Below, in pieces: positions 1 to 10,965 of a stretch of 64,000 bases of DNA (position 1 is its first letter; each line of letters starts with the position of its first letter). The stretch lies in contig OZ026612.1 in assembly GCA_964020975.1 (NCBI GenBank), positions 132,356,441 to 132,420,440 of the forward strand, given 5' to 3'. The position numbers and the translations under genes are program-made. The notes beneath the pieces are model-generated. The model made no database searches and was not told the origin of the DNA. It was given only the letters and a program-made list of their open reading frames with translations. Source of the stretch: Hermodice carunculata. Its lineage: Eukaryota > Annelida > Polychaeta > Eunicida > Amphinomidae.

Positions 1-213
1 ACGCTATCTCCCACTAGAAGGCACAACCAAATGAGATTTTCAAGACTTTGTCTGATACTGAGGAGTGAGTCAACACAATTTAAAACATTTATTCAGCCAT
101 GATACTAAAACATTGTTGCACAGGCATGTAGATCTCAAAAACAATTAGTTCAGTTATGAAATGTTATGTCATATACATAAGAACTTCCAGTGGGTCTCAA
201 AAAGGGATCAACA

Positions 214-562
214 AGTCATATAATACACTTCATGTATTTTTTGTCATATAATACACTTTGTGTAATTTTTGTCATTTTATTCAGTTTGTGTAATTTTTGT
301 CATATAATACACTTTTTGCATTTTTGTCATGTAATACTTTGTGTATTCTTTGTCATATAATACACTGTGTATTTTTGTCATATAATGCTTTGTGTATTCT
401 TTGTCATATAATACACTTTGTGCATTTTTGTCATATAATACACTTCGTGTATTTTTTTCATATAATACACTTTGTGTATTTTTGTCATATAATACACTTT
501 ATGTATTTTTTTGTCATACAATACACTGTATATTTTTGTCAAATACACTTTGTGTTTTTTTT
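214..562. repeat. AT-rich minisatellite, ~27 bp unit
   Basis: About 13 degenerate tandem copies of a ~27 bp unit with core TCATATAATACACTTTGTGT followed by a T-run. Units vary by small indels in the T-run and by loss of a few bases. Cysteine- and histidine-rich open frames cross it because the unit length is a multiple of three; they are not evidence of a gene. Confidence 0.9.
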
Positions 563-1186
563 TTCACACATGGTGATACTTCAAAAGGCAAACGGGATTA
601 ATATAGGGCTAAGCCCTTTTTCCCAGTTGCTGATGCAATTCATTGTACCTTGATTTGTACTTGTCGAATAAAATATGTTTAAACCAAAAGGCAACAAAGC
701 TCAGTTTTATCAAAGGTGGTTACTTATCATTGATGAAAACACAGTTCACTGGTTGTGGTTAAAATGTCAGAAGTTGTAGGTGTTTTTGAATATACATGTA
801 TTGAACAATGTGTGTGTTGTTTTGCCCTCATATGCCACACTCTGTGCCTTGCATTCACATGTACCTTGGTGATGAGAGCCCAGCTAGTATTTCATTTGCC
901 CCTGTTATCTCTCCATCACCTTGCATTACATTGATTCAATTATGTGACACACAGTGCATGTGGTTATTCCATGGAATTCGAAAGGTCGCATACATTATAT
1001 ATAGCCCTATGGACTTCAAAATTAATTTTTCGGATATGGCAACAAATATAGATTTTATGCGTCACTGTAAAATTCATTACAGTGACATGTTTACAGTGTC
1101 TCTCATTTATTTGGTCTAGATTATCAATGTAATAATTTCAAACCAAACCTGTTGATCAATGTTTGCATCAGCATATATATACAATG
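563..1186. other. No recognised feature
   Basis: I see no repeat, exon or RNA signal here. The open frame at 808-1119 has no recognisable protein motif and no splice-like borders. Confidence 0.5.
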
Positions 1187-1318
1187 TGAGTGTGTATGTA
1201 TGTATTTATGTATGTATGTATGTATGTATGTGTGTATGTGTGTGTGTGTATGTGTGTATGTATGTATGTATGTATGTATGTATGTATGTATGTATGTATG
1301 TACATGTACATGTATGTC
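1187..1318. repeat. (TATG)n microsatellite
   Basis: Tetranucleotide TATG/TGTA repeat with TG dinucleotide interruptions, ending in ACATGTACATGTATG. The Cys/Met/Tyr/Val open frame across it is a product of the repeat. Confidence 0.95.
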
Positions 1319-1408
1319 AATAGATTATTTTAAGCATTTTACAAAAAAAAAACCTATCATTCTCTTTAGTTTCATTTTCTGTCAGAATTAAAAACACAAT
1401 TACAGATG

Positions 1409-1423
1409 CCCCCCCCCCCCCCC
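1409..1423. repeat. Poly-C tract (15 bases)
   Basis: Fifteen consecutive C, then TCCCC. A G-quadruplex-prone homopolymer on the opposite strand; such tracts are also prone to sequencing length error. Confidence 0.8.
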
Positions 1424-1684
1424 TCCCCACAGCTGTCAGTACTGACAGGAGTCTTTCTTGTACTACATGAATATAATTCATAGCCATCATAATGGTAGCT
1501 GCTACTCAAGCATGTTAAAACTAAGACTACATTTATTACCAGAAATAAGGGTGAATAATGGCAGGTGGAGTTTAAAAGCAGGTACATTTACAAGGGTCCT
1601 TGAGGTCTTAAATGGAGGTGTTTCAAAGTACATGGTTTGTCAAATGTGCTGTTTTTTATAGCAGGTAACAATGCATAACACATA

Positions 1685-1919
1685 CAGTGAAACCTCATTA
1701 TAATGACACCATCTGGTCCCTGAAAATGTGTCTGATAACTGAACATGTGAGATAAATAAATTACACAACACAGAAAATGTGCTTTTTGTTCCTGAAAAGG
1801 TGTGTCATTAAGTGATTATGCTGGTTAACTGAGTGTCATTATAATGAAGTTTCCTGAAAAGGTGTGTCATTAAGTGATTATGCTGGTTGACTGAGTGTCA
1901 TTATAATGAAGTTTCATTG
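1685..1919. mobile_element. pogo/Tigger-like MITE with internal duplication
   Basis: A 235-bp palindromic element flanked by TA on both sides. The left end reads CAGTGAAACCTCATTATAAT and the right end is its imperfect reverse complement (ATTATAATGAAGTTTCATTG). The CAGT termini and TA target site are hallmarks of Tc1/mariner-pogo elements. A 62-bp segment starting at 1791 is repeated in tandem from 1853 and includes the sub-terminal sequence, so the right end is present twice. No transposase remains, which makes it a non-autonomous copy. It belongs with the elements at 4887, 9887 and 12711. Confidence 0.8.
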
Positions 1920-2000
1920 TATTATAAAAAATTCAGTAATACTTACATGCCATGCATGTTAAAGATGTAAAATGGCATAAAGCTATTGGTGGAGAAGTAA

Positions 2001-2195
2001 CATGGAGGTGTCAAAGCTCTGGTAATGTTCACATTCCTTGAGAAGAGCAAGCCTAGTGATGACCCTGATCTACAGGTTGCCTCACTGAAGGCAAGACTAA
2101 AGGAATTTAAAGCCATTAATTGTTCTAATAGTTCGAGTGCTGGGCCAGCGCAGTTGAAGTCACCTGCATTCAGCGGAGACCTCAAGCAGGACTAA
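2001..2195 (+). CDS. Candidate terminal coding exon, unknown protein
   Basis: A plus-strand frame is open from 2001 to a TAA at 2193-2195 and reads like protein: the stretch from 2013 gives KALVMFTFLEKSKPSDDPD, followed by a Lys/Leu/Glu-rich segment with coiled-coil character (SLKARLKEFKA) and a Ser/Pro-rich tail ending SGDLKQD. A stop lies directly upstream of 2001, so it could only be an exon; possible acceptors are the AGs at 2006-2015 or CCTTGAG at 2035-2041, none with a strong pyrimidine tract. The stop sits where an interspersed AGGTCA-type monomer begins, so the repeat may have supplied the terminus. AATAAA occurs near 2511. The minus-strand open frame over the same bases looks like a shadow. 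I do not recognise the family. Confidence 0.3.
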   Translation, partial: HGGVKALVMFTFLEKSKPSDDPDLQVASLKARLKEFKAINCSNSSSAGPAQLKSPAFSGDLKQD

Positions 2196-2330
2196 CATAA
2201 TGTGCAATATGGAAGGCCTATGCAAAAACTTTTCAACTTATCGCGTGAAAACCAAATTTGCCTAAAATGGCTGTGTGACCTTGGGATTTGGGTGAAGGTC
2301 ACCAATCTTCAAACTTGTCCGAGACCTTAC
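2186..2330 (+). repeat. Single AGGTCA-family monomer
   Basis: Begins AGGACTAACATAATGTGCAA and runs through GTGTGACCTTGGGATTTGGG to AAGGTCACCAATCTTCAAAC. The same monomer, about 90% alike by eye, occurs twice at 10735-10965 and is related to the monomers of the 13.6-15.0 kb array. Orientation is plus. Confidence 0.75.
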
Positions 2331-2334
2331 ATGT

Positions 2335-2735
2335 GCCTTTGTAATGCATGATTAATGTGTTTATACATGTGTTCACACATGATAAATGTGTTCATACAGG
2401 CCTGTAATGTGTATATAAATGATGATAAACGTGTCTTTTAAAACATGATAAACCTTCGTCCTTTTAAGGCATGATAAGTATGTTCATACAGACCTGCAAT
2501 GTGAATCATATAATAAATATGTCCTTATGATATGATACACGTGTTTAAGTCCTGTTAAATGTTTTCGTTTAGGATATCTTCATACAACCTGGTAATTAAA
2601 GTACATCATGCGAAATGTGTCCTTTCAAGGCATGATAAATGTGTGTTTTATCAAAAACTGATAATTAAATGTTTGCACCTTAAATTAAGGACCAAATGTG
2701 TTCCTGTAGGCCAAAGCTATGACTTGCCCACAGCA
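2335..2735. repeat. Degenerate CATGATAAATGTGT repeats
   Basis: Loose recurrences of CATGATAAATGTGTYC with TTTTAAGGCATGATAA and CATACAGGCCTGYAATGTG at irregular 30-70 bp spacing. This looks like an old decayed minisatellite. Confidence 0.5.
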
Positions 2736-3045
2736 GAGAAGTTGTTACGAACACGTATGGCTAGTCCCAGCCATTGCACATGTGCAGTACATATACATGT
2801 ACATCATAGGATTGCTACAGTAGAGAAGTCATGAACATATGTTTGGTCAGCCATTGTACACAGTATGTGTACTTCTAAATCATAGAATTCCTACAGTCAG
2901 AGAAGTTGTCACGAACACATGTACCTGGTCCCTGGAATTGTACACAGTATGTGTACTTGTATATCCTAGGATTCCTACAGTAGAGAAGTTGTCATGAACA
3001 CATATGCCTGGTCTGCTATTGTACACAATACATTCTGGCACTTTA
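2736..3045. repeat. Minisatellite, ~75-90 bp unit
   Basis: Four copies (near 2733, 2821, 2897 and 2982) of a unit with AGAGAAGTTGTCACGAACAC, then a CATTGTACACAGTATGTGTA-like segment and ATAGGATTCCTACAGT. Copies differ in length through small deletions. Confidence 0.8.
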
Positions 3046-3217
3046 TGCAGTGTTCCTGAGTGAATGCAATTGCGCTGCCTCTATAAATGCTGATAATGAT
3101 AACAATGTGGCCCATGACAACATTCAGGATGGGTGACTGTCTCACACCTGTAAGATGGATCAGCCAGAGGCTCACCTGTTAGATGGATCACCCAGAGGCT
3201 CACCTCCAAAAGGAGTA

Positions 3218-3795
3218 TGTCATAGCAGTACCGGCTCCCAAACACACAGCAGTACCAGCTTCCAAACACACAGCAGTACCAGCTCCCAAACACACAGCAG
3301 TACCAGCTCCCAAACACACAGCAGTACCAGCTCTCACACAAACAGAAGTACCAGCTCCCAAACACAGCAGTACCAGCTCCCAAAAATACAGCACCAGCTC
3401 AAAAAAACAGCAGTACCAGCTCTTAAACATACAGCAGTACCAGCTCCCAAACACAAAGCAGCACCAGCTCCCAAACACACAGCAGTACCAGCTCCCAAAC
3501 ATACAGCAGTACCAGCTCCCAAACACAAAGCAGCACCAGCTCCCAAACACACAGCAGTACCAGCTCCCAAACACAAAGCTGTACCAGCTCCCAAACACAC
3601 AGCAGTACCAGCTCCCAAACACACAGCAGTACCAGCTCCCAACACAAAGCAGCACCAGCTCAAAAAAAACAGCAGTACCAGCTCTTAAACATACAGCAGT
3701 ATCAGCTCCCAAACACAAAGCAGCACCAGCTCCCAAACACAAAGCAGCACCAGCTCCCAAACACACAGCAGTACCAGCTCCCAAACACACAGCTA
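3218..3795. repeat. 24-bp minisatellite (CAGCAGTACCAGCTCCCAAA core)
   Basis: About 24 tandem copies of a 24-bp unit with core CAGCAGTACCAGCTCCCAAA plus CACA. Variants replace AGTACC with AGCACC or CACACA with CACAAA, and two truncated units contain A-runs. Because 24 is divisible by three, long frames are open on both strands: an eight-residue repeat close to AVPAPKHT on plus (3183-3905) and GAGTAVCL on minus. No signal peptide, splice site or domain is visible, so coding is unlikely. Confidence 0.95.
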
Positions 3796-3799
3796 CACC

Positions 3800-4851
3800 A
3801 TTTCCTCGCATTGGACACTCCAAGTGGCCCACCTTTCACCTTTCAGTCCCCAGCTTTCTACTGTTTGCTGCTTATCACTTTTTTTTTCATCAAAAGATAC
3901 GTTAATTCAGTTATATCAATGTTATGTCAGATGAAATTTGTCCAAAAACAATAAAATACTGTATCATTCTATTTACAACCTTTTTTGTTTCCAAATCATG
4001 GGAAAAAACCTGGCATAAAGTTGTATCAAAAATTAAGTCTGTGGTGTATGTCAGCTTAAAACTTACATCTTCCACTGAAGTTTGTCAAACCTGCAACTAC
4101 CTATAACTATAAGCAGATCTTTTCAGGCACTAACCTAGCTGCGCTATCTGATGAAACTGTAGCCCTAATACAGGAAAAAAGTCTTACAACACCCTAGAAT
4201 GTGAACTGAAAATCACTTTGTGACAGCAAGCAACAGATACTGTTTCCTTTGTTTTCCTTACATGCAGGAAGGATTACAATAATATTCCTGTAAACATGTA
4301 CATAACATAAAACACTGTCTGGAAGCAGCACTTTATACAAAGCCACACAGTAGATATGCATGTACATGTATGGCAGGAGACAACAGGTCTTGATCAATAC
4401 CACACTACGTCAACCAGAACCATAACACACACACATCCATTACAGTCCATTGTCCAAATGTATACAAACAGGAGAATTACATGGAAACAATTGCATTCAA
4501 TGTACACACTCTCAAAAAAGTTATACATGTAAATATATAAAACTCTACTTTTGTCAACTTTGTTGGGTACAGGAAGACAGTCACTGTGGCTGATGACTAA
4601 AGGTATTATGAGACTTAATCTACTGTCACCATGGAAATACAAGTCATTCTTCAAACCATGTAGATTGTGTAGGCCATGGTATTAACACACAAAACTATGG
4701 ACTACCATTTGAACAATAAAAAGACAAGAACTTTGGCAAATGCCAAAAGCGTGAAGGAGAACAAAATTGCCCGTGTCACAAAAAATTACGCAGCTTAGTC
4801 AACCTGGTCGAAATTTAGCATAATGATCACAGCAGCAGACACTTGGACCAC
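3800..4851. other. No recognised feature
   Basis: AT-rich sequence without a repeat family, exon or RNA that I can identify. Short frames at 3924-4106, 4194-4403 and 4394-4654 have no recognisable motifs. Confidence 0.5.

Positions 4852-4886
<35 letters not shown>
4852..4886. repeat. (TA)n(CA)n tract
   Basis: A dinucleotide TA run passing into CA, directly abutting the left end of the pogo-like MITE at 4887. Confidence 0.9.
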
Positions 4887-4888
<2 letters not shown>

Positions 4889-5061
4889 GTGAAACCTCCC
4901 TATACCGAACACACTTGGGACCGGAATAAAGTGTTCAGTGTAGTGAGGTGTTCGGTATAGGGAGGTTTGATAGCATTGAAAGTATATATTTGGGACCAAG
5001 AAATGGTGTTCAGTATAGAGAGGTGTTCTGTATATGGAGGTGTTCGGTTAGAGAGGTTTTA

Positions 5062-5064
<3 letters not shown>
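4887..5064. mobile_element. pogo-like MITE
   Basis: A 178-bp element with imperfect terminal inverted repeats: the left end is CAGTGAAACCTCCCTATACC and the right end GGTTAGAGAGGTTTTACTG. Inside, GTGTTCGGTATAG-type sequence recurs about four times in both orientations, so most of the element is made of copies of its own terminus. It is flanked by TA/CA dinucleotide repeats on both sides. No coding sequence remains. Confidence 0.8.

Positions 5065-5126
<62 letters not shown>
5065..5126. repeat. (TA)n microsatellite
   Basis: About 60 bp of alternating TA immediately right of the MITE. The target dinucleotide TA may have expanded after insertion, or the element may have landed in an existing TA tract. 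Confidence 0.9.
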
Positions 5127-6236
5127 CTTTGCCCAGTTATGTAATGCCGAACTGGGCAAAGTGACTTTCCTTTAGCACCAAATATTCCATGATATATACA
5201 TTCTTAATATAGTATACCTACCTATACATTCATCTGACCGAAAGCTTTTACAGAATCTGTCTGCACTACAGGAGGTACTCAAAATTCAAAATTGCTGTAT
5301 AACCATAACTGCTTTGGGTAAAAAAAAAAAGTTTTGTGAAATTTTGTACCTATCTTCAAACATCTTAAAGACAAAATGGCCTATATTAAGTTGTTATGAT
5401 CTTGATATGTGTATCTGCAAAAATGTATCAGGGACCTGTTTATCCAAGTATCTGGGTTTCTTTTCTTTTTTTTTTTTTTTTTTTTTTCCATTTTTTTTTT
5501 TTTTTCCTTCCAATTTTTTTTTTTTTTTTGGTTTGTTTTGGATTGTTTTTTCTACAGTGATAGTAACAGAGGAAATAACTGTTTTTGAGTTTGGTTTTTT
5601 TTTTGTTTTTTGTGAAGTTTTTAGAAGTCTTCAGTTTACATACATTTAAAAAGGAACTGGTCACTTCTCTGAAAATCCTGATAAGCTTTTGCCCTTGAGG
5701 GTTTATTGAGCAAATTAGTTTTTGTTTGATTGAAACCAGGGATATAGTTTTACACAAATATCTATATAAGAAAGTCATTTTGATGAATATACCTATTGTG
5801 TGTATTTAAGATTTAAAGGTTTATTGACTAATCTTCACATTAAAAGTATTTGTTCACTTTGTCAGATTGTATTGGGGCTAGAACTTGCAAAGTTGGTGGC
5901 CATTTGACAGGTGACATATATATACACCACATATTAATATTGGGATGACATTGGGGGTGGGGGTGGGGGTGGGGTAGCCTTTGATAACACTTTTTAAAAT
6001 CAAATCATGATCAACCCTACAGTATGTGGCAAAATTTGATGTGTATCAATGCTTCCTACTGACATTAAATGCATGAAAAAAGAAGAGGCAGCTTTCAGAC
6101 TCCACTGCTATGTTCCTTTCCCTTGTAAATACAGCCACTTTTATAATTTGGCAAAAAATAGTGTTCAGACAATGAATTACCGTTGGCACCCACAATCCAC
6201 AATCTTTTTAACTCAATTTTGCACTTTTTGAGACTT
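5127..6236. other. No gene; T-rich and G-rich tracts
   Basis: Contains a long poly-T block with short interruptions (about 5455-5545) and a (GGGGGT)n tract at 5952-5975. Frames crossing the poly-T block encode only Phe or Lys runs. Nothing else is recognised. Confidence 0.6.
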
Positions 6237-7097
6237 TACAGGTGCCCTGTTATGGATAACCGCACCAAAAATTTGATAATGCGGTGATGAATCCTTCTTG
6301 AGATATTATGGTGACAAGATTTTCCACTTATGTGCCACTCAGACGGCCTTCAAATAAATACTTCAAAAGTTTCATAAGTTTAAAAATAATAAGACAAAGC
6401 TGGTTTTCAATAGGAATGTGGTGCATTATAATCTGCATCTCTGATAAAAATGTGGTGAAGTTGCAATGGATCCTTATTGAGATATTATGATAACATTGTT
6501 CCCTTGTGTGCCACTCAGACAGCCTTGAAATAAATACTTTCAAATTTCATAAAATGTTTATAAATACAAAGAGGAAGCTGGTTTCTAATGAAAACCTGGT
6601 TCATCATAAGATATATCTCTGGAAAAAATTGGTAAAGATGCGGTCAATATTTTTTTTGAGATATTGTGGTAACTTTGTCAGGGTTGATGCCACTCAGATG
6701 GCCTTCAATAAATACATTAAAAGTTTCATAAAAAGTTTATAAATAATCACAGGTAGCTGGTTTTAAAAAGGAAACCTGGCCTATTTTACAGTGCATCTCT
6801 GATAAAAATTTGGTAAAGCGATGTTGAATATTTTTTAAAATATCATGGTAATGTTGTCAGTGTTGATGCCAGTGAGACGGCCATCAAACAAATACATTAA
6901 AAGTTTCATAAAAAGTTTGAAAATAATCAGAGGAAGCTGGTTTTCAATAGGAACCTGTTCCATTATAAGGTGCTTCTCTGATAAAAATTTGGTAAACCTA
7001 TGGTAAATACTTTTTCTTGAGAAATTGTGGTAATGTCGGCATAGACGGATGATGCAGGGGATGACAATACCCTCCGGTACTTTATGTGCGGAGGGTA
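6237..7097 (+). repeat. Four-monomer ~178 bp array with hairpin end
   Basis: Four monomers carry CCACTCAGACGGCC-like blocks at about 6334, 6512, 6690 and 6869 (period 178-179), each followed by AAAGTTTCATAA, a GAAGCTGGTTTTCAATAGGA-like block, CTCTGATAAAAATTTGGTAA and TTGAGATATTRTGGTAA. The array closes with ATAGACGGATGATG and a hairpin, TACCCTCCG...CGGAGGGTA, at 7068-7097. A shorter relative ends in a similar hairpin at 59600-59976. The layout (monomers, GACGG linker, terminal hairpin) matches the AGGTCA-type arrays elsewhere in the window and resembles Helentron-associated elements; that assignment is an inference. Confidence 0.85.
7068..7097 (+). other. Terminal hairpin of the 6.2-7.1 kb element
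   Basis: Perfect 9-bp arms TACCCTCCG and CGGAGGGTA separated by 12 bases. This is the right-hand end of the array element. Confidence 0.8.
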
Positions 7098-7214
7098 AAA
7101 AGGTAGGCTGGTGGGGTGTGAGGGTGTTAATTTCCTTTCAATTTTCAGCTATACAAGTTGCGCTTGAGCTTATCTTTACATACACAATTAGGGTGATATT
7201 CTTCCACATGGTAA

Positions 7215-7650
7215 CACTGTACACAGTACGTGGTCCCCGTCTTGAGCAGCCAGTCCATTCAGATACTACCTTGTTGAAAAACCATCTTTTCAAGATCGAT
7301 GTTGCACTTAGTACTTTTCATGTTATTTACACCTGGTTTGACAGCCCACCTGTGCTGAGAAAAAAACAGGTCAATCCTGGGGGAGGTCTTTGAAGATAGG
7401 TTTCACTGTATTAACCTTTTTCCCCTTAAACCACCTAAGGGTCAAATGTCATCTGGTTCAATGTTAAACTAATTTCATCATCAATGAAAAGCAGTGTTTG
7501 TGACAATTACAGTAGTCTCTGTCTTGAACGACCCATCCAATGAGGGACCACCTGGTTTGAATGACCACATTTGGTTGCCAAAGTTGTTTTTCTTTAATAA
7601 TTTACCTCTTATGAATGACCACCTGCTAAAAGTGACCAGCGACCATGCAA
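7215..7650. mobile_element. Two decayed pogo-like MITE pieces
   Basis: The first piece (about 7223-7410) has CAGTACGTGGTCCCCGTCTT on its left and GATAGGTTTCACTGTA on its right. It shares GTACTTTTCATGTTATTTA inside with the younger element at 12711. The second piece begins TACAGTAGTCTCTGTCTTGA at about 7509 and has GACCACCTGGTTTGAATGAC and ATGAATGACCACCTGC inside, but I cannot place its right end. Confidence 0.55.
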
Positions 7651-8977
7651 AATGAACAGATTTTGCGACCGCATAACACAAATTTGAGCCATATCCAGCC
7701 ACTAAGCCTCAAGTTGGCCAACAAAATACATGAGCACAACGCATCCACTGTTCTAAAATTGTCAAGATTCTTGTCAAATTTATTGAGTGCAAACAATAAA
7801 GGATTTCTTTCTAGAGTAAATTCCTTAAACAAGCATTTAATTTGATCAATCTGTATCTATTCCTCCTAATTTTACATTTTTGCCAGCGCAGGATCTTTCC
7901 ATTTATTTACATTTTTACAAAAGCAGTGAATGTGGCATACTCCGCTGCTGACTCCTCATGTATCAGGCCTCTCCATAGTGTATCTCAGAGGATTTCGACC
8001 ACCATATTTCTTTCTCTGTAGGCTGGGATATTATGGATTGTTTTCTGAACTAAACTTCCTAATGAATGGCAGAAATTTACTTGTGATGGGAACTTTATCG
8101 TTCCCACTCATGATCGTTCACACCATAAATCTTGAAATGCTTCAAATCCAAATGCATGACGAAGGTTGCCAAAGCTCTTCGGAAATGTCCGGAACAATCT
8201 TTGTCGTTTCCCGGAGATCATCTACCCATGGGGTCATTGCTTGTTTGCATGCGAAACCTAACCTAACTGCCATGGCAGATAAGTTGAGAGCCACAAAAAT
8301 ATCATTATTTAGTATCCTCATTTCTAATTGAACGATATGTTTTATCATAGTATATTCTATAAAATAAACGATGATAAATTTTCGCCAGATCAAAATCACA
8401 TGGAACCCTAATCAAACACGTGCTTGCCTGCATGCCTGATTGTGACCAACACTGACAAAGTGGCCTGATCTCTTTTTCCCACAGTTCAGAATAAGGTGAA
8501 CATGACGCCCAAAACACATGTGGTGGCAGTGGGGAAATGCAGAGTCTTATTTTGATCCATGACTTATGAATTATGGTGAGTTAGGCTCCACCAAACGTGT
8601 AGAATAAAGTTAAAACAGTGAGTTATGCCATCAAAACAATTTGACGACCTTTTTAGGCCGATTACTTTGCAAGCAAAGGCTCCGTACCGGGTGATGCATC
8701 GATCAGGCCCATTGAGCGTAAATGGGAAAATGACAAAACTCAGGACCGGCAAATATTTTCAAGTTGTGAAACATGTCTTTCAGCACCCACACAATTGTTC
8801 TTTATTGAAATAAAGATTTTTGAGGTTGGGGGCAGTGCATCTAATCCTTTGCAAGGAAAACTGCTCACTCAGCCTGCTGCTAAACAATGCAGGCTTGCCA
8901 CAGTAGGTACAGCATGCTCATGGATTGTACAAGTCTCACCCTGGCCACTTCACAGGCCAACTGAGGCTGCAGATAAT
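7651..8977. other. Mostly unrecognised; CpG-bearing patch at 8.1-8.3 kb
   Basis: No repeat family recognised. The stretch 8150-8290 has more CpG and higher GC than its flanks and holds the exon candidate at 8142-8273. The rest shows nothing identifiable. Confidence 0.5.
8142..8273 (-). CDS. Candidate small first exon, unknown protein
   Basis: On the minus strand an ATG at 8273-8271 sits in a strong start context (GCCATGG) and opens MAVRLGFACKQAMTPWVDD, continuing through DLRETTKIVPDISEELWQP to a stop at 8142. The frame is also open upstream of this ATG. The patch is CpG-richer than the surrounding DNA. The basic, hydrophobic amino end could be a mitochondrial targeting peptide, but there is no family match I can name and no good splice donor. 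The plus-strand frame 7930-8331 overlaps it and is the alternative reading. It may simply be chance. Confidence 0.2.
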   Translation of the reverse strand: MAVRLGFACKQAMTPWVDDLRETTKIVPDISEELWQPSSCIWI

Positions 8978-9138
8978 CAGTGCTGTCCAGCTGAAAATAT
9001 CTGTAGCAAAATTGCCTTTCCTTGTAGCATTTTTTCCACTTCTTTCCATAAGAACCACTTATTTTTGAGAAAATCTGTAGCAATTTTTAAGAGCTTTGTA
9101 GCAGAATTTTGCTACAATGCTCCAGTTGGACAGCCCTG
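8978..9138. mobile_element. hAT-like MITE, 161 bp
   Basis: The left end is CAGTGCTGTCCAGCTG and the right end CAGTTGGACAGCCCTG, giving long imperfect inverted repeats that extend inward with TGTAGCAAAATT and its complement. ATAAT lies directly outside both ends as a possible short target duplication. CAGNGCTGTCCAAC termini are typical of hAT-superfamily non-autonomous elements. No coding capacity. Confidence 0.7.
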
Positions 9139-9886
9139 ATAATGTCTTTGTTCTATTCCCCAATGTTTATTTGTATTAATCAACCTGATAAAGAAAGTCA
9201 CTTCACATGTTAGTGGTCACCTGGTTACTGTGACACACTTAATGAACAATCTAAACATTATGAACGGTCATATCAGGGTCATCTAGTGACTCCTTTGGTT
9301 CACTGTTTACCAGTGATATGGCAGCTGCAGGGAGTTGAATACTATTGAATACTGTATATAAAATGCATAGTTCTTGTCGAATGTTTTAAAGCCTGACGTA
9401 CATCACCCAAATGAAGATATTCTGGGCCTGGACAAGAAAAGTCCACGTCTCTAACTATTTTCTGCAATTATATACTTGGAAAGACTTACCTCAAAAGAGA
9501 CTTCTAAAATTGTCTAAATATAATCCAGTCTACAATTATAATGAAAAAAGGACAAAGATAAGTACACAGTTTGTTCACATGTACTTCCTGTATATAATTA
9601 ATATTTAATTGGACATGACGGTGCTCCAACTAGCACATGATACTCAGCTGTGGAGCACACTAACTTCCTTAAATTCCACATGCATGTGGCAAAAACAAGT
9701 TATGTTTTTTTTTCTATATAAATGAAAGAGTCAGAAGTTTATACATTGAATTTGACCATGACATACAAAATGAACAGTCCATGGACACCATGGAGCTTGT
9801 TCACTGGTGCAACAACTGCAAACATTGACTTGTCTCCTAAAATTCTGTGTCCCTCTCAGACAATTGACGATGTTAAGGTACATATA
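9139..9886. other. No recognised feature
   Basis: Unique-looking AT-rich DNA. The short open frame at 9411-9608 has no recognisable domain. Confidence 0.5.
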
Positions 9887-10057
9887 AAGTGGTACCTCCT
9901 GTATGCAGCCACTGCCATGAACAGCCACAGGCTTTTTATGGCCACCAGGAGTGGACATTGGAGGCGTAGCTTCTCTGTAAATTAACCTGCAGTGGCCTGC
10001 TGTATGTGGCCACTTTTTCTTGGTGTGAGGGGTGGCCACATACAGCAGGTACCACTG
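9887..10057. mobile_element. pogo-like MITE with triplicated terminus
   Basis: A 171-bp element flanked by TA. The left end is AAGTGGTACCTCCTGTATGC and the right end CATACAGCAGGTACCACTG. Its right third is itself a hairpin with perfect 18-bp arms CCTGCTGTATGTGGCCAC and GTGGCCACATACAGCAGG, so the terminal sequence occurs three times in 171 bp. The open frames on both strands here are carried by the element and are not genes. Confidence 0.8.
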
Positions 10058-10734
10058 TACTTGGATGCACTTCCTGTTTGTTACAATGCTAGGCCTAAAA
10101 TTGACCCTTTCCTGTCAAAAGTGAAAAGTTGGTAGATATGAAATTTCAAGTTTGCTATAAATTCAATTTTTTTTAACTAAAACTGTAAATCCATTCAGGA
10201 TAGCATGGCCCATACTAAATGTACACTATGTCAACAGCTTTGCTTGGGGCTGGTTAGATATGCAGTTACCCAACCTACACTGAGGAAAACAGTCAACTCA
10301 GTCTTAACCAGCGAGGATTATGGCATGTAATGAAACAGGTTCAACAGAATTTAATCAATTTATTAGAAGTATTGTCCCATAGGCATTGGGTTTCCACTTG
10401 ATCAGCCATGGGTGTCAACATCATTATTTCTGCTATGACCACACATAAAACATACAAAAATAATATCATATTTTTCAAACTATGAAGTTTAGTTTGTAAC
10501 AGTAAATGAAGTAAGTGTGCACACCACTTACATGTTTCCATCCACTATTTCTGAAAACTCTAAATGTCGTACACAACTTTCATGCTGCAAGTATGAATAC
10601 AGATTTCAGAATCTGTAAATCTGTTTAAATAATTTTTGCTTAATTGTTATTTTTGTTTATAAATATACTTTTAAACTTAAAAAGTTATCCGAGATTGCTA
10701 GATCTATGCCCCCCTCCCCTCATGCTACAACTTG
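10058..10734. other. No recognised feature
   Basis: AT-rich, with no repeat or exon that I can support. Confidence 0.5.
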
Positions 10735-10965
10735 TCTGAGAAGTTTAATGAAACCATGTGCATTAAGAAAGGTCTGTGTCAAAACTTGTCAAGTTATCGC
10801 GTGAAAACCAAATTAGCTAAAATGGCTGTGTGACCTTGGGATTTGGGTGAAGGTCCCCCATCTTCAAACTGGTCCGAGATCTTTTATAATGTAGGACTAA
10901 AATCATGTGCAATATGGAAGGCCTATCAAAAACTTTTCAACTTATCACATGAAAACCAAACTCAC
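10735..10965 (+). repeat. Two AGGTCA-family monomers
   Basis: Holds CAAGTTATCGCGTGAAAACC, GCTAAAATGGCTGTGTGACC and GTGAAGGTCCCCCATCTTC, followed by the start of a second copy (GTGCAATATGGAAGGCCTAT). It matches the single monomer at 2186-2330 closely and is in the same orientation. Confidence 0.75.

Noticed and set aside
3183-3905. Long open frames encoding an eight-residue repeat
   Set aside because: The frames follow from a 24-bp tandem unit and are open on both strands; no start, signal peptide, splice site or known domain supports a gene.
5314-5778. Phe-rich and Lys-rich frames
   Set aside because: Translation of a poly-T block.
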